Assembly (NCBI RefSeq): GCF_019457475.1
Contig: NZ_CP080413.1
Span: 3,348,001-3,412,000 of the forward strand
DNA: 64,000 bases
Reading direction: 5' to 3'
From: Shewanella acanthi
Lineage (GTDB): Bacteria > Pseudomonadota > Gammaproteobacteria > Enterobacterales > Shewanellaceae
Shown here: positions 11,245 to 20,221 of the stretch, one piece after another
How the letters are laid out: each line of letters starts with the position of its first letter
Position numbering within the stretch: position 1 is the stretch's first letter
Notes under the pieces: generated by a model
Told to the model about the DNA's origin: nothing
Database searches by the model: none
The model's input: the letters and a program-made list of their open reading frames with translations, nothing else
Position numbers and translations under genes: made by a program

Positions 11245-11387
11245 GATATTCCTCAATTATTAAACAGCTTAATTAATAAGGGAGGAGGAAAAGAAATGCC
11301 TGAGACACATCGCTGCCAGAAGTATAGTAATAGGCATCCATCAATCAACGGAAATACCTCAACGCCCAAGACAGGGAAATGCAGTCA

Positions 11388-11610
11388 TCCTCTCCTCTGT
11401 CCTTTTGCCTGAGCGTTTCGCAGCACCTTTTAGAGTGAGGTACTACTTTCGCCTTCGGCGCCACCTAACACTCTGTGGTAAGTAGTCTCTCCAGAGGCTC
11501 GTCCAGTAACAGTCCACGCCCTATGGCACCTGAAAGAGTGCTTTGTCTTAATCATCAAAACAAAGTTGCCTCGTCGGTGTGGGGTCAATTCCCCACTCTC
11601 CTGCTACCTT
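11388..11610 (-). ncRNA. Tandem glycine riboswitch
   Basis: On the minus strand two glycine aptamers lie in series. The distal aptamer (about 11500-11610) starts with GCAGGAGAG and carries CTCTTTCAGGTGCCATAGGG. The gene-proximal aptamer (about 11388-11505) starts with TCTGGAGAGAC and ends with the highly conserved CTCAGGCAAAAGGACAGAG. The linker between them is short, as in cooperative tandem glycine switches. It sits about 140 bases before the AGCS symporter. The expression platform was not resolved; no clear intrinsic terminator hairpin was seen between aptamer and start codon, so control could be at translation initiation. A covariance-model search would confirm it. Confidence 0.93.
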
Positions 11611-11808
11611 CATCCGAACGGATTGTTAAAGCGCAAGTTGCCTTGCCCCTAACAGGACGCACAGAATGCAATAAATCCGCGATGAGCTCAAGCCTATGGA
11701 GTCATACAAAATAAAAACACCCAATTTTCTGAGGTGAAACTAAATATCAGTACCGAAAATGCCCTAGAATGCTTTATCTTTAGTACTTGTTTTGCCATGG
11801 AAGATTGC

Positions 11809-12480
11809 ATGACAGTCGTCGCCCAACTGACCCAGGTTTCTAAAAGCTTTCGCGATGGCGAGCTTCGCCACAGCGTATTGCAAGCCGTCGATTTAACCCT
11901 TCACGCGGGTGAAACTATCGCATTGACCGGCCCCAGTGGCAGCGGCAAAAGCACACTACTCAATTTGATTGCCGGATTTGAAAAACCAGACCAAGGTCAG
12001 ATATCACTGAATCAGCAACCCACCCATGAATGGCAAGATGCCCACTGGAGTCAGTTTAGGCGCCAATCTTTAGGCGTCGTATTTCAGCAATTTAATTTAC
12101 TCACGCCTCTCAATGTAAAAAACAACATTGCCTTTCCGTTGCAATTGAACGGTAAGACATGGTCAGAATGGTGTGATTATCTGGTCGAAAAACTTGGGCT
12201 TGAAGCAATGCTGCATAGATCCGTAGAGGCGCTATCCGGCGGCCAACAACAGCGAGTTGCCATTGCCCGAGCACTGGCCCATAAACCCAGTTTATTGCTG
12301 GCCGATGAGCCGACGGGCAACCTCGATGATGTGTCGGGAAAACAGGTAATGTCACTCCTTTGTGAGCTCGCAAAAGAAAGTAAAACCAGTATTTTGATGG
12401 TGACGCACAGCGAAGAGTGCGCAGCCTTTATGCAAAAACGCTGGCACTTGTCCCATGGCAATGTCGCCATTTACGGTTAA
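11809..12480 (+). CDS. ABC transporter ATP-binding protein (LolD/YbbA-like)
   Basis: A 223-residue ATPase of the MacB/LolD/YbbA subfamily. Walker A (GPSGSGKST), the Q-loop (VFQQFNLL), the ABC signature (LSGGQQQR), Walker B with the adjacent catalytic Glu (LLLADEPTG) and the H-loop (MVTHSE) are all intact. It is the first gene of an operon with the FtsX-type permease and a lipocalin-like lipoprotein. The open frame extends upstream to 11734, but the ATG at 11809 has GGAAG at proper spacing; the ATG at 11797 is a second candidate. Pairing with a large permease resembles YbbAP more than LolCDE. The substrate is unknown. Confidence 0.9.
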   Translation: MTVVAQLTQVSKSFRDGELRHSVLQAVDLTLHAGETIALTGPSGSGKSTLLNLIAGFEKPDQGQISLNQQPTHEWQDAHWSQFRRQSLGVVFQQFNLLTPLNVKNNIAFPLQLNGKTWSEWCDYLVEKLGLEAMLHRSVEALSGGQQQRVAIARALAHKPSLLLADEPTGNLDDVSGKQVMSLLCELAKESKTSILMVTHSEECAAFMQKRWHLSHGNVAIYG

Positions 12481-12488
12481 ACGCGGCT

Positions 12489-15101
12489 ATGCAAACCCAT
12501 GTCACTCGCACTTCCTCAAATATGGCTCAAAGGCTCAACAGAGCTAGCCTATTGCTGCGGGTTTTTATCGGCCACTATCGCCAAGCGCCGCTGCAAGCAG
12601 GAGCGATTTTACTGGGACTTGCCCTGGCAGTAACGCTACTCATCGGCGTTAAAGCCACCAACGACAATGCGATTCGAAGCTACAGTGAAGCGACCGAATT
12701 ATTGAGTCAACGCGCCGATGCGCTGCTGACTGCCCCCGCTGGTCAAGAATATCTAGATGAGTCAGTCTATTTTGATTTAAGGCAAGCGGGATTGAGCCAA
12801 AGTCTTGCGGTAGTGACAGGTCGAGTCGCAGGCACTAATGGACAGTTCTGGACGATATCGGGTAGCGATATTATTGCGGCAATGACATTGCAAAGACAAT
12901 CCAAAGCCCCCCAAAGCAATGCTCGCAATAGTCTTGGCGAACTGCCTTTAGCAGCACTACTCAGTGGCGAGCCGATTGTTCTAATGAGCCAAAGCCAAGC
13001 ACAGAAAATCGCTCCCGATGGCCAGTTAGTACTGGCACAACACAAGGTCGACGTCGTGATGGTCGATGATGACTTAGGCCTAGGCAGTGCGATTCTAGGT
13101 GATATCTCCCTTGCCCAACGCCTATTAGGTATGGAGGGCAGATTGAGTTACATCGCGCTGTATCATCCCGAGGAGCATACAGCCTCCTCTGCCAATAAAA
13201 CCAACCTACAGCTTGAACAACACCTCGCCAAAATAGGGATTACCCCAGCTAGAGCCAGTTTTAGCGAAGAAGATCAAGGACAGGGACTCATTGCCCTTAC
13301 TCGAAGCTTTCACCTCAACCTTAATGCGATGAGTATGCTTGCCTTTGTGGTTGGGCTTTTTATCGCTTACAACGGCGTACGTTACAGCCTGATGAAACGC
13401 CAGCGACTGTTCATCCAATTATTGCAGCAGGGATTAGAACGGTCGGACATGATGCTTGCCCTGCTCACTGAACTTCTGGTGTTAGTGTTTTTAGGTTCGG
13501 GACTTGGATTTATATTGGGTCTGCAACTCAGTCACTGGCTGCAGCCTATGGTGTCGCTCACTTTGGAGCAATTGTATGGCGCGCATCTACTGCCAGGAAT
13601 TTGGCAATGGCAGTGGTTGGCACAGGCGATTGCGCTCACCCTAGTTGCAGCGCTTGGAGCCTGTCTGCCCTTGTACTTTGACCTAACGAGGCAACCCCTC
13701 GCCCAAGGTGCGCAGCGCTATCAACAATCCCAAGCCGCTAGCCAAAAACACCGCGGGCAATTTATCTTTGCCTGTAGCCTGCTGCTACTTACTGTAATCG
13801 TTTTTCCCTTCAGCCAAGACTACAACATAAGCCTAGTCCTGCTGGGGATGGTTGCGGTCGCCATTCCGCTGCTATTGCCACAACTACTACATTGGGGCGT
13901 GAGAGGATTACAGCCCCTAGCACAAACCGGCCTTCGTCATTATATAGTTCAGGAAACCCGTGAACTGATTGCGCCGCTTTCCCTTGCGATGATGGCGATA
14001 TTGCTGGCGCTGAGCGCCAATGTGTCGATGAATACCTTAGTTGGCAGCTTTGAACGGACACTTAAGGCATGGCTTGAAACCCGCCTTCATGCCGATATCT
14101 ATCTGCGTCCTAACGCCGAGCGCATGGGCGAAGTGCAAGCCAAATTACAGCGGGATCCAAGGGTGGAGCACTTGTATCAGCAGTGGGCTATTACGGCCAA
14201 ACTCTCGAACCATGAAGGGGACTCTCCAGGGATTGATGTTAACCTTATTAGCCGCGATAGAGAGTCCATTAAAAACACCAGCGTGATGAAGGAAAACCTT
14301 CCCGAACTGTGGTCGTTTTTTTTCGAGGGGAATTATCTTCTCGTGAGCGAGCCGCTTGCCATTAAACACAACCTGAAGCTTGGGGATGACGTGAGTCTGG
14401 ATGTGTTCGCAAGAACTGGTAACACCCACGCTAAGGTTGCTGGCATCTATTTCGACCATGGCAATACTGCAAACGAATTACTCATTAGCCATAGCCTTTG
14501 GCAACAGGCACATTTACCCGAGCTTCCGATTAGCTTGGCCTTCAGTGTAAGTCGTATGTTTGGCAATAATGTCGATGAAATGCAGCTTGAAAAACTGCAG
14601 CGGCAAATGACCACTGAACTAAACCTCTCCCCTGCGCAGGTTTATAGCCAAAGCAACATCAAAACCCAGGCAATAGCTCTATTTAAGCGTACCTTTTCCA
14701 TTACATTAGTACTGAACAGTTTGACCCTTTTGGTCGCCGCCATTGGTTTATTCAGCACTTGCTTGATGCTCACGCAAGCGCGGCAAGCACCACTAGCAAG
14801 ACTCTATGCCCTCGGGGTTAGTCGTAGTCAATTACGCATCTTAGTCTTTACTCAAATGCTGTTAGTTGTCCTACTTACCTGCTTCATTGCCATGCCGACG
14901 GGCGCACTGCTTGGGTATCTGCTTATCCATAAAATTACCCTGCAGGCCTTTGGCTGGACGATACAAATGAGTTGGGATTGGCTTGCCTACGCCAAGGCCA
15001 TTGGAATTGCGCTAGTGACCTGTACGCTTGCGGTTGGTTTTCCCCTCTATTGGCAAACCCGTAGGCCATTGGTCTCCAGCTTGCAACAGGAAACCCTATG
15101 A
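12489..15101 (+). CDS. FtsX-family ABC transporter permease (YbbP-like)
   Basis: An 870-residue permease with a membrane helix near residues 30-50, a large periplasmic domain, then two FtsX-like four-helix sets (about residues 280-500 and 720-865) separated by a second large periplasmic region. This duplicated layout is that of YbbP/MacB-superfamily mechanotransmission transporters, which work on periplasmic or outer-membrane cargo rather than import nutrients. It starts eight bases after the ATPase stop and overlaps the next gene by ATGA, indicating translational coupling. Start choice is uncertain: ATG 12489 has a weak ribosome site, ATG 12522 is an alternative, and the open frame reaches back into the ATPase gene. 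Confidence 0.88.
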   Translation: MQTHVTRTSSNMAQRLNRASLLLRVFIGHYRQAPLQAGAILLGLALAVTLLIGVKATNDNAIRSYSEATELLSQRADALLTAPAGQEYLDESVYFDLRQAGLSQSLAVVTGRVAGTNGQFWTISGSDIIAAMTLQRQSKAPQSNARNSLGELPLAALLSGEPIVLMSQSQAQKIAPDGQLVLAQHKVDVVMVDDDLGLGSAILGDISLAQRLLGMEGRLSYIALYHPEEHTASSANKTNLQLEQHLAKIGITPARASFSEEDQGQGLIALTRSFHLNLNAMSMLAFVVGLFIAYNGVRYSLMKRQRLFIQLLQQGLERSDMMLALLTELLVLVFLGSGLGFILGLQLSHWLQPMVSLTLEQLYGAHLLPGIWQWQWLAQAIALTLVAALGACLPLYFDLTRQPLAQGAQRYQQSQAASQKHRGQFIFACSLLLLTVIVFPFSQDYNISLVLLGMVAVAIPLLLPQLLHWGVRGLQPLAQTGLRHYIVQETRELIAPLSLAMMAILLALSANVSMNTLVGSFERTLKAWLETRLHADIYLRPNAERMGEVQAKLQRDPRVEHLYQQWAITAKLSNHEGDSPGIDVNLISRDRESIKNTSVMKENLPELWSFFFEGNYLLVSEPLAIKHNLKLGDDVSLDVFARTGNTHAKVAGIYFDHGNTANELLISHSLWQQAHLPELPISLAFSVSRMFGNNVDEMQLEKLQRQMTTELNLSPAQVYSQSNIKTQAIALFKRTFSITLVLNSLTLLVAAIGLFSTCLMLTQARQAPLARLYALGVSRSQLRILVFTQMLLVVLLTCFIAMPTGALLGYLLIHKITLQAFGWTIQMSWDWLAYAKAIGIALVTCTLAVGFPLYWQTRRPLVSSLQQETL

Positions 15102-16258
15102 GCCGCAAATTGCCCATCCTAACAACACTCGTTTTTATGGGACTGCAGCTAGCAGGCTGCGATACTCCCTCGACTCAATCCATGGGCAACATTTTGGGAA
15201 GCCCTAACACTACTGCTGGTAATCGCTTTTTGGCTGTCACGCCCAACGCCTCCCTGCGCTTTCCTCAAGATCACTTAGCCCACAATGGCTTTAGGCAGGA
15301 ATGGTGGTATTTCACCGCCAACCTTAAAACAAAAAATGGCGAGCCTTTGGGGCTGCAATGGACCCAATTTAGAGTGGCACTTGCGTCAGAGTTCCAAGTC
15401 TCCCAAAAGAATTCGCTTGATGCGACTTCATCCGAAGATGCTCAATCCGATTGGGCAACACAGCAGCTGTATTTTGCCCATAGCGCCCTGACCTCTCAGG
15501 AGCAGCACCTTGCTCACGAGAAATGGTCTCGCGCCCATCCTAAACTTGCGAATGTAAACCCAAGCCCCTACCAGATTTACCTTGATGATTGGCGCTGGCA
15601 GAGTGAATCTGACGACCTATTTCCTGCCACGTTAAAGGTCAGGAACAGTGATTTCAGCTTCAATCTACAGCTCAGCAGCCAAGCCCCGTTGCAGCTTCAG
15701 GGAGATAATGGCTTCAGCATTAAGAGCCTAGATGGTGAAGTCGCATCCTATTACTACAGCCAACCTTTTATCGAAGTCAGCGGGCAAATAGAACGAAATG
15801 GCCATCTCGAAGACGTTACCGGATTTGGCTGGCTAGATAGGGAATGGAGCTCACAGTTTCTGACCAAAGCTCAACAAGGCTGGGACTGGTTTGCTCTTCG
15901 CCTTGACGATGATTCCACCCTGATGGTGTTTCAGTTGAGGAATACCTCTGCTGCACAGTCGCCCCAAAAGGGCTTTTATAGCGCAAGACGCATGTTCAAG
16001 GATGGCACGGGACGTAATATCACTTCGCGCGATAATCCTAAGGCCATTGAAATGAAAGCCCTTAAGTTTCATGACACTCAAACTGCCCGCTACCCCGTAG
16101 AGTGGCAAATCTCCATCCCTAGTGAGCAAATTGACCTGAAGGTCGCCCCCTTAAATCCCAATAGTTCAATGGCGTTATCCACTTCCTATTGGGAAGGCCC
16201 AGTCAGTCTCAATGGCAGCCATTCTGGAGTTGGATATATGGAGCTGACAGGATACTAA
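15098..16258 (+). CDS. AttH/CrtC-type lipocalin-like lipoprotein
   Basis: A 386-residue exported lipoprotein: a hydrophobic signal ends in the lipobox LAGC. The mature part matches the AttH / carotenoid 1,2-hydratase-like family (two lipocalin-like domains), with the hallmark FRQEWWYFTANL near the N-terminus and GFGWLDREWSSQ centrally. Despite the CrtC relationship, nothing here suggests carotenoid synthesis. The start overlaps the permease stop (ATGA), so it is the third gene of the ABC operon and probably works with the transporter on a lipophilic molecule in the envelope (inference). No substrate can be given. Confidence 0.85.
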   Translation: MSRKLPILTTLVFMGLQLAGCDTPSTQSMGNILGSPNTTAGNRFLAVTPNASLRFPQDHLAHNGFRQEWWYFTANLKTKNGEPLGLQWTQFRVALASEFQVSQKNSLDATSSEDAQSDWATQQLYFAHSALTSQEQHLAHEKWSRAHPKLANVNPSPYQIYLDDWRWQSESDDLFPATLKVRNSDFSFNLQLSSQAPLQLQGDNGFSIKSLDGEVASYYYSQPFIEVSGQIERNGHLEDVTGFGWLDREWSSQFLTKAQQGWDWFALRLDDDSTLMVFQLRNTSAAQSPQKGFYSARRMFKDGTGRNITSRDNPKAIEMKALKFHDTQTARYPVEWQISIPSEQIDLKVAPLNPNSSMALSTSYWEGPVSLNGSHSGVGYMELTGY

Positions 16259-16364
16259 ATTAACAACCAATAACGTCTTAAGCCCCATTGAAACCGTCTG
16301 TGAATCTTTGACTTAGATGACGGACTCGTTTCTGTCCAGATTGAATCGTGGCCAAATTTCAAAC

Positions 16365-16380
16365 TGAGAATTGGATCACA
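16365..16380. promoter_or_regulatory. CRP-like site upstream of napDA
   Basis: TGAGA-N6-TCACA (consensus TGTGA-N6-TCACA) with one mismatch, preceded by AAAC and followed by TC. It lies 147 bases before napD and about 37 bases upstream of the NarP-like site. CRP is known to control anaerobic respiration in Shewanella, so the position is sensible, but one site with a mismatch is modest evidence. Confidence 0.45.
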
Positions 16381-16416
16381 TCGAAAACTTTGATCCCGAT
16401 CGATTATCCCTCCCAT

Positions 16417-16432
16417 TACCTCATAAGAGGTA
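16417..16432. promoter_or_regulatory. NarP/NarL-type 7-2-7 heptamer pair upstream of napDA
   Basis: TACCTCATAAGAGGTA is an inverted pair of heptamers with a two-base spacer. It matches the NarP/NarL consensus TACYYMT-N2-AKRRGTA at 13 of 14 defined positions. It lies 94 bases upstream of the napD start. In Shewanella the NarQ-NarP system is known to activate nitrate and nitrite reductase genes. Confidence 0.65.
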
Positions 16433-16526
16433 TACCCACAAAAATAATTGGGTCTAGACTCGTAGTACCAACACTCAATTGTCCCTTAGGAGTCAATTGA
16501 GCCGCTATCAATTAAAGGTCACCGCT

Positions 16527-16796
16527 ATGAGTCAGGAATACCATGTCACCAGCCTAGTGGTACATGCCGCCCCCCATGCCTTACAACAGGTTGAAGCGTC
16601 AATTAGCGCCCTCAACGGGTGCGATATCCACGCAATTACTCCAGAGGGCAAGTTAGTCGTTACCCTTGAAGGAAATAGCCAAAAAACCATTCTCGACAAT
16701 GTTGAAGCCATCAATGCCCTGACTGGCGTGTTATCTGCCAGCTTGATTTACCACCAAGTAGATTCTTTAGAACAAGAAAGTGAGGAAACACTATGA
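16527..16796 (+). CDS. napD: NapD, periplasmic nitrate reductase maturation chaperone
   Basis: An 89-residue cytoplasmic chaperone that binds the Tat signal of NapA and holds back export until the molybdenum cofactor is in place. The ferredoxin-like NapD fold shows in the N-terminal HVTSLVVHA strand, the [15 protein letters not shown] hairpin and the C-terminal [11 protein letters not shown] strand, which match E. coli NapD closely. The open frame reaches back to 16479, but the ATG at 16527 gives the family's normal N-terminus. The stop overlaps the napA start (ATGA). CRP-like and NarP-like sites lie upstream; no napE or napF is seen. Confidence 0.93.
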   Translation: MSQEYHVTSLVVHAAPHALQQVEASISALNGCDIHAITPEGKLVVTLEGNSQKTILDNVEAINALTGVLSASLIYHQVDSLEQESEETL

Positions 16797-19273
16797 GCAT
16801 TAGCCGCCGCGAGTTTCTCAAGGCTAACGCAGCGGTTGCCGCTGCTACCGCCGTTGGCATAACGCTTCCCGTTAAAATGGTGGAAGCCGCCGAGTCCGAT
16901 AACATCAAATGGGATAAAGCCCCCTGCCGTTTCTGTGGCGTAGGCTGTAGCGTATTAGTAGGTACTCAAGCGGGTAAAGTGGTTGCAACTAAGGGCGATC
17001 CTGAAAGCCCAGTGAACAAAGGCCTCAACTGTATTAAGGGCTATTTCCTATCAAAAATCATGTATGGCAAGGACAGATTAACCACGCCATTACTACGTAT
17101 GAAAGATGGCAAATACGACAAAGAAGGTGAATTTACCCCTGTGAGCTGGGATGTCGCCTTCGACACTATGGCCGCTAAGTGGAAAAATAGCATCGCCACT
17201 AAAGGGCCAACCTCAGTCGGTATGTTCGGTTCGGGTCAATGGACCATTTGGGAAGGTTATGCCGCCTCTAAACTGCATAAGGCAGGTTTCCTGACTAACA
17301 ACATCGACCCTAACGCTCGCCACTGTATGGCATCGGCCGTGGGCGGTTTTATGCGCACCTTTGGTATCGATGAGCCAATGGGTTGCTACGATGATTTAGA
17401 AGCCGCAGACCACTTCGTGCTATGGGGTGCCAATATGGCTGAAATGCACCCTATTCTTTGGGCACGGTTATCGGATCGCCGTTTAAGCCATACCGATTCT
17501 CGCGTGCATGTGTTATCGACCTTCGAAAACCGCAGCTTCGATTTGGCCGATAACGCAATGGTGTTTCGCCCACAGTCAGATCTCGTGATCCTTAACTTTA
17601 TCGCGAACTACATTATCCAAAACAAAGCGGTAAACCTCGAGTTTGTGAATAAACACACTAAGTTTGCCTTGGGTGTCGACGATATCGGCTACGGTCTGCG
17701 CCCTGACCATCCGCTGGAGAAAAAGGCCAAAAACCCTGGCAACGGAAAATCGAGCCCAATTAACTTCGATGAGTATGCCAAGTTCGTCAGCACTTACACC
17801 TTAGAATATGCGGCCAAAATGAGTGGCGTTGAACCTGAAAAACTCCTGACCTTAGCCAAGGCCTACGCCGATCCTAAGGTGAAGGTCATGAGTCTTTGGA
17901 CCATGGGTATCAATCAACACGTGCGCGGCGTATGGGCAAACAACATGCTCTACAACTTGCACTTGCTCACAGGTAAAATCGCCACTCCAGGTAATAGTCC
18001 ATTCTCATTAACAGGCCAACCATCTGCCTGTGGTACGGCCCGCGAAGTTGGGACTTTTGCCCACCGCTTACCTGCGGATATGGAGGTCGCGAACGATAAA
18101 CACCGCGCCATTACCGAAAAAATTTGGCAAGTGCCCGAAGGCACAATTCCGCCAAAACCAGGTTTCCATGCCGTGCTGCAAAGCCGCATGCTTAAAGATG
18201 GCAAACTTAATTGCTATTGGACCATGTGCACCAACAACATGCAGGCGGGTCCCAACATCAACGATGAAATTTACCCTGGCTTCCGTAACCCAGAAAACTT
18301 TATCGTAGTATCCGATCCATACCCAACAATCACCGCAATGGCGGCTGACCTTATCCTGCCAACGGCAATGTGGGTAGAAAAAGAAGGGGCCTATGGTAAC
18401 GCCGAGCGTCGCACCCATATGTGGCACCAACAGGTTAAAGCCCCCGAGGGCGCTAAATCGGACCTGTGGCAATTAGTTGAGTTTTCAAAGCGCTTCAAAG
18501 TATCCGAAGTGTGGCCTGCAGAGCTGATTGCGAAGCAACCAGCCTACGCGGATAAAACCCTATACGAAGTCCTGTTTGCTAACGGCGTGATCAACAAATT
18601 CCCAAGCAGCGATTGTAAAGGCGATTTGAACGATGAAAGCGCCCACTTTGGTTTCTATCTGCAAAAGGGCATCTTCGAAGAATACGCCGCCTTCGGACGT
18701 GGCCATGGTCACGACTTAGCCGACTTTGACCTTTACCACGAGACCCGTGGTATGCGTTGGCCAGTTGTGGACGGCAAAGAAACCCTACGCCGCTTCGTGG
18801 AAGGCAGCGACCCTTATGTCAAAGCGGGTGAAGGCTTTAACTTCTACGGTAAGCCCGATGGCCGCGCGGTGATTTTCGCCCTGCCCTACGAGCCTGCAGC
18901 CGAAGAGCCAAACAGCGAATTTGATCTCTGGCTGTCAACTGGCCGTGTACTCGAGCATTGGCATACAGGTTCAATGACAGCACGCGTTCCTGAGCTTTAT
19001 AAAGCCTATCCAGACGCACAAATCTTTATGCATCCTGAAGATGCTAAAGCGCGCGGTCTACAACGTGGCGATGAGGTGGTTGTGGCTTCCCCGCGTGGTG
19101 AAGTGAAAACCCGCGTCGAAACCAAAGGCCGTAACAAACCACCACGCGGTGTGGCCTTTATGCCCTTCTTCGATGCGCGTCAGTTAGTCAATAAGCTACT
19201 GCTCGATGCAACCGATCCACTGTCGAAGGAAACTGACTTTAAGAAGTGCCCAGTGAAAGTTACAAAGGCTTGA
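16793..19273 (+). CDS. napA: NapA, periplasmic nitrate reductase catalytic subunit
   Basis: Reduces nitrate to nitrite in the periplasm. The 826-residue protein starts with a twin-arginine signal (SRREFLK), then the four cysteines of the [4Fe-4S] site (Cys45, 48, 52 and 80) and the molybdenum-ligating Cys178 in NARHCMAS, followed by the molybdopterin oxidoreductase and dinucleotide-binding domains. All residues expected for an active bis-MGD enzyme are present. It is translationally coupled to napD. napB lies 183 bases downstream, where Shewanella nap-beta loci would carry napGH (see the remnant entry). In this genus the quinol dehydrogenase is usually CymA, encoded elsewhere. Confidence 0.97.
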   Translation: MSISRREFLKANAAVAAATAVGITLPVKMVEAAESDNIKWDKAPCRFCGVGCSVLVGTQAGKVVATKGDPESPVNKGLNCIKGYFLSKIMYGKDRLTTPLLRMKDGKYDKEGEFTPVSWDVAFDTMAAKWKNSIATKGPTSVGMFGSGQWTIWEGYAASKLHKAGFLTNNIDPNARHCMASAVGGFMRTFGIDEPMGCYDDLEAADHFVLWGANMAEMHPILWARLSDRRLSHTDSRVHVLSTFENRSFDLADNAMVFRPQSDLVILNFIANYIIQNKAVNLEFVNKHTKFALGVDDIGYGLRPDHPLEKKAKNPGNGKSSPINFDEYAKFVSTYTLEYAAKMSGVEPEKLLTLAKAYADPKVKVMSLWTMGINQHVRGVWANNMLYNLHLLTGKIATPGNSPFSLTGQPSACGTAREVGTFAHRLPADMEVANDKHRAITEKIWQVPEGTIPPKPGFHAVLQSRMLKDGKLNCYWTMCTNNMQAGPNINDEIYPGFRNPENFIVVSDPYPTITAMAADLILPTAMWVEKEGAYGNAERRTHMWHQQVKAPEGAKSDLWQLVEFSKRFKVSEVWPAELIAKQPAYADKTLYEVLFANGVINKFPSSDCKGDLNDESAHFGFYLQKGIFEEYAAFGRGHGHDLADFDLYHETRGMRWPVVDGKETLRRFVEGSDPYVKAGEGFNFYGKPDGRAVIFALPYEPAAEEPNSEFDLWLSTGRVLEHWHTGSMTARVPELYKAYPDAQIFMHPEDAKARGLQRGDEVVVASPRGEVKTRVETKGRNKPPRGVAFMPFFDARQLVNKLLLDATDPLSKETDFKKCPVKVTKA

Positions 19274-19278
19274 GCTAA

Positions 19279-19460
19279 TTAGCAGGGTTTGCAGCCTTTG
19301 ACGAGGCTGCAATTGGAAATGATAAGCCCAAGGGCGCACCACTCAATCCCCAAAATACCTGCAATAGCGCAATGCAAACACTGGATGAATGGCATAACGC
19401 CATCACTTTAAGATGAAAAATTCGTCAACAATTGCCTTGAAGGCGGAGAATGACAAATGA
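19279..19460 (+). pseudogene. Possible remnants of deleted genes between napA and napB
   Basis: Two short frames form an overlapping chain. The first is open without a start from 19279 to a TGA at 19414-19416, about 45 codons including TLDEWHNAITLR at its end. Its ATGA overlap begins a 15-codon frame (19413-19460) whose own TGA overlaps the napB ATG. Such serial ATGA junctions are typical of tightly packed operons, and nap-beta type loci carry napG and napH here. I could not match either peptide to NapG or NapH from memory. A hairpin (GCAGCC at 19291-19296 with GGCTGC at 19305-19310) also lies in the first frame, so chance is possible. Confidence 0.35.
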
Positions 19461-19882
19461 AAAAATTACTCACCCTAGCCGCAATTCTATTTGCTATTAG
19501 CGGCTGCTCAGGTCAACAGGGCGCTATCGGCGAGCCTGTCAATGTTAAGTCCCTTGCAGGCGACAGCAAGATAACCGATGTGCGCCCAGCCGATGCTATG
19601 CCAGTTTACCCCGCTAAGGGCAGCGCCATTGAGCGTAACTTTGCCGAGCAACCGCCCCTCATCCCCCACAAGGATGACTATAAAATTACCAAGGATAAGA
19701 ACAGCTGTTTGAGCTGCCATAGCTGGGATAAAGCGCCACGCATGAAGGCAACGCCTTTAGCCAAATCCCATGTGATTGATGATAAGGGCACCTTAAATGG
19801 GCATAACTATTTCTGCACCCAGTGCCACGTAGCGCAGGCGGAAAATAAAACCCCAATTGTTGAAAATCAATACGGTAAATAA
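19457..19882 (+). CDS. napB: NapB, diheme cytochrome c subunit of periplasmic nitrate reductase
   Basis: A 141-residue diheme c-type cytochrome that passes electrons to NapA. Heme-binding motifs are CLSCH (residues 84-88) and CTQCH (120-124); His71 and His105 are plausible axial ligands. The signal sequence ends in ISGC, a good lipobox with the Cys at 17, so the protein may be lipid-anchored rather than soluble, which is unusual for NapB. GGAG lies eight bases before the ATG. It is the last gene of the nap locus and is followed by a strong terminator. No napC follows. Confidence 0.93.
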   Translation: MKKLLTLAAILFAISGCSGQQGAIGEPVNVKSLAGDSKITDVRPADAMPVYPAKGSAIERNFAEQPPLIPHKDDYKITKDKNSCLSCHSWDKAPRMKATPLAKSHVIDDKGTLNGHNYFCTQCHVAQAENKTPIVENQYGK

Positions 19883-19916
19883 TTTGATTTCATCTGTAAA
19901 AGCCGTCTGAATCTAA

Positions 19917-19948
19917 AAAGCCATCCAGTATTCTGGGTGGCTTTTTTT
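19917..19948 (+). terminator. Terminator after napB
   Basis: GCCATCCAG and CTGGGTGGC form a 9-bp stem (one G-T pair) around TATT, preceded by AAAA and followed by seven T residues. Confidence 0.85.
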
Positions 19949-20150
19949 GTTGCTGATTTAGGCTTAAAGATTACCACTCAAGCAGATGTTTAAACCTATT
20001 TAGAAACGTATAAAACAAGTGATAAAGGGGCTCTTCAGAGCCATGGATTAATAAGATTTACGCACGTCCGTTACTAACCTTGCACCTAATAAGACGCCAA
20101 GAAAGAGTTTTACCAGAGCGCACTCACTTCACACTCACTTTATTTCGCCC

Positions 20151-20190
20151 ATAAAAAAAACCGCTGCTAGCCTTGGCTTGCAGCGGTCTT
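20151..20190 (-). terminator. Terminator of the EF-G paralogue gene
   Basis: Read on the minus strand, CCGCTGC and GCAGCGG enclose AGCC and GGCT, giving a 13-bp interrupted stem (20161-20186) followed by eight T residues. Confidence 0.88.
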
Positions 20191-20221
20191 TATTTGAGAA
20201 GTTATCTCAGAGAGTTAAGAA

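Larger units (their letters stand above)
19883..20221. other. Intergenic region between napB and the EF-G gene
   Basis: This 339-base stretch between two convergent genes holds the napB terminator and, at the other end, the terminator of the EF-G gene. In between, GGCTC-TTCA-GAGCC near 20029-20045 is a small hairpin without a T-run. No credible gene or RNA was recognised. Confidence 0.6.

Noticed and set aside
11425..11475. Hairpin GCGCCGAAGGCG in the riboswitch region as a terminator
   Set aside because: It is an internal stem of the second glycine aptamer, with no T-run after it.
16463..16469. TAGTACC upstream of napD as a PHB-type regulatory site
   Set aside because: The flanks do not match those of the PHB promoters and the gene function is unrelated; taken as chance.
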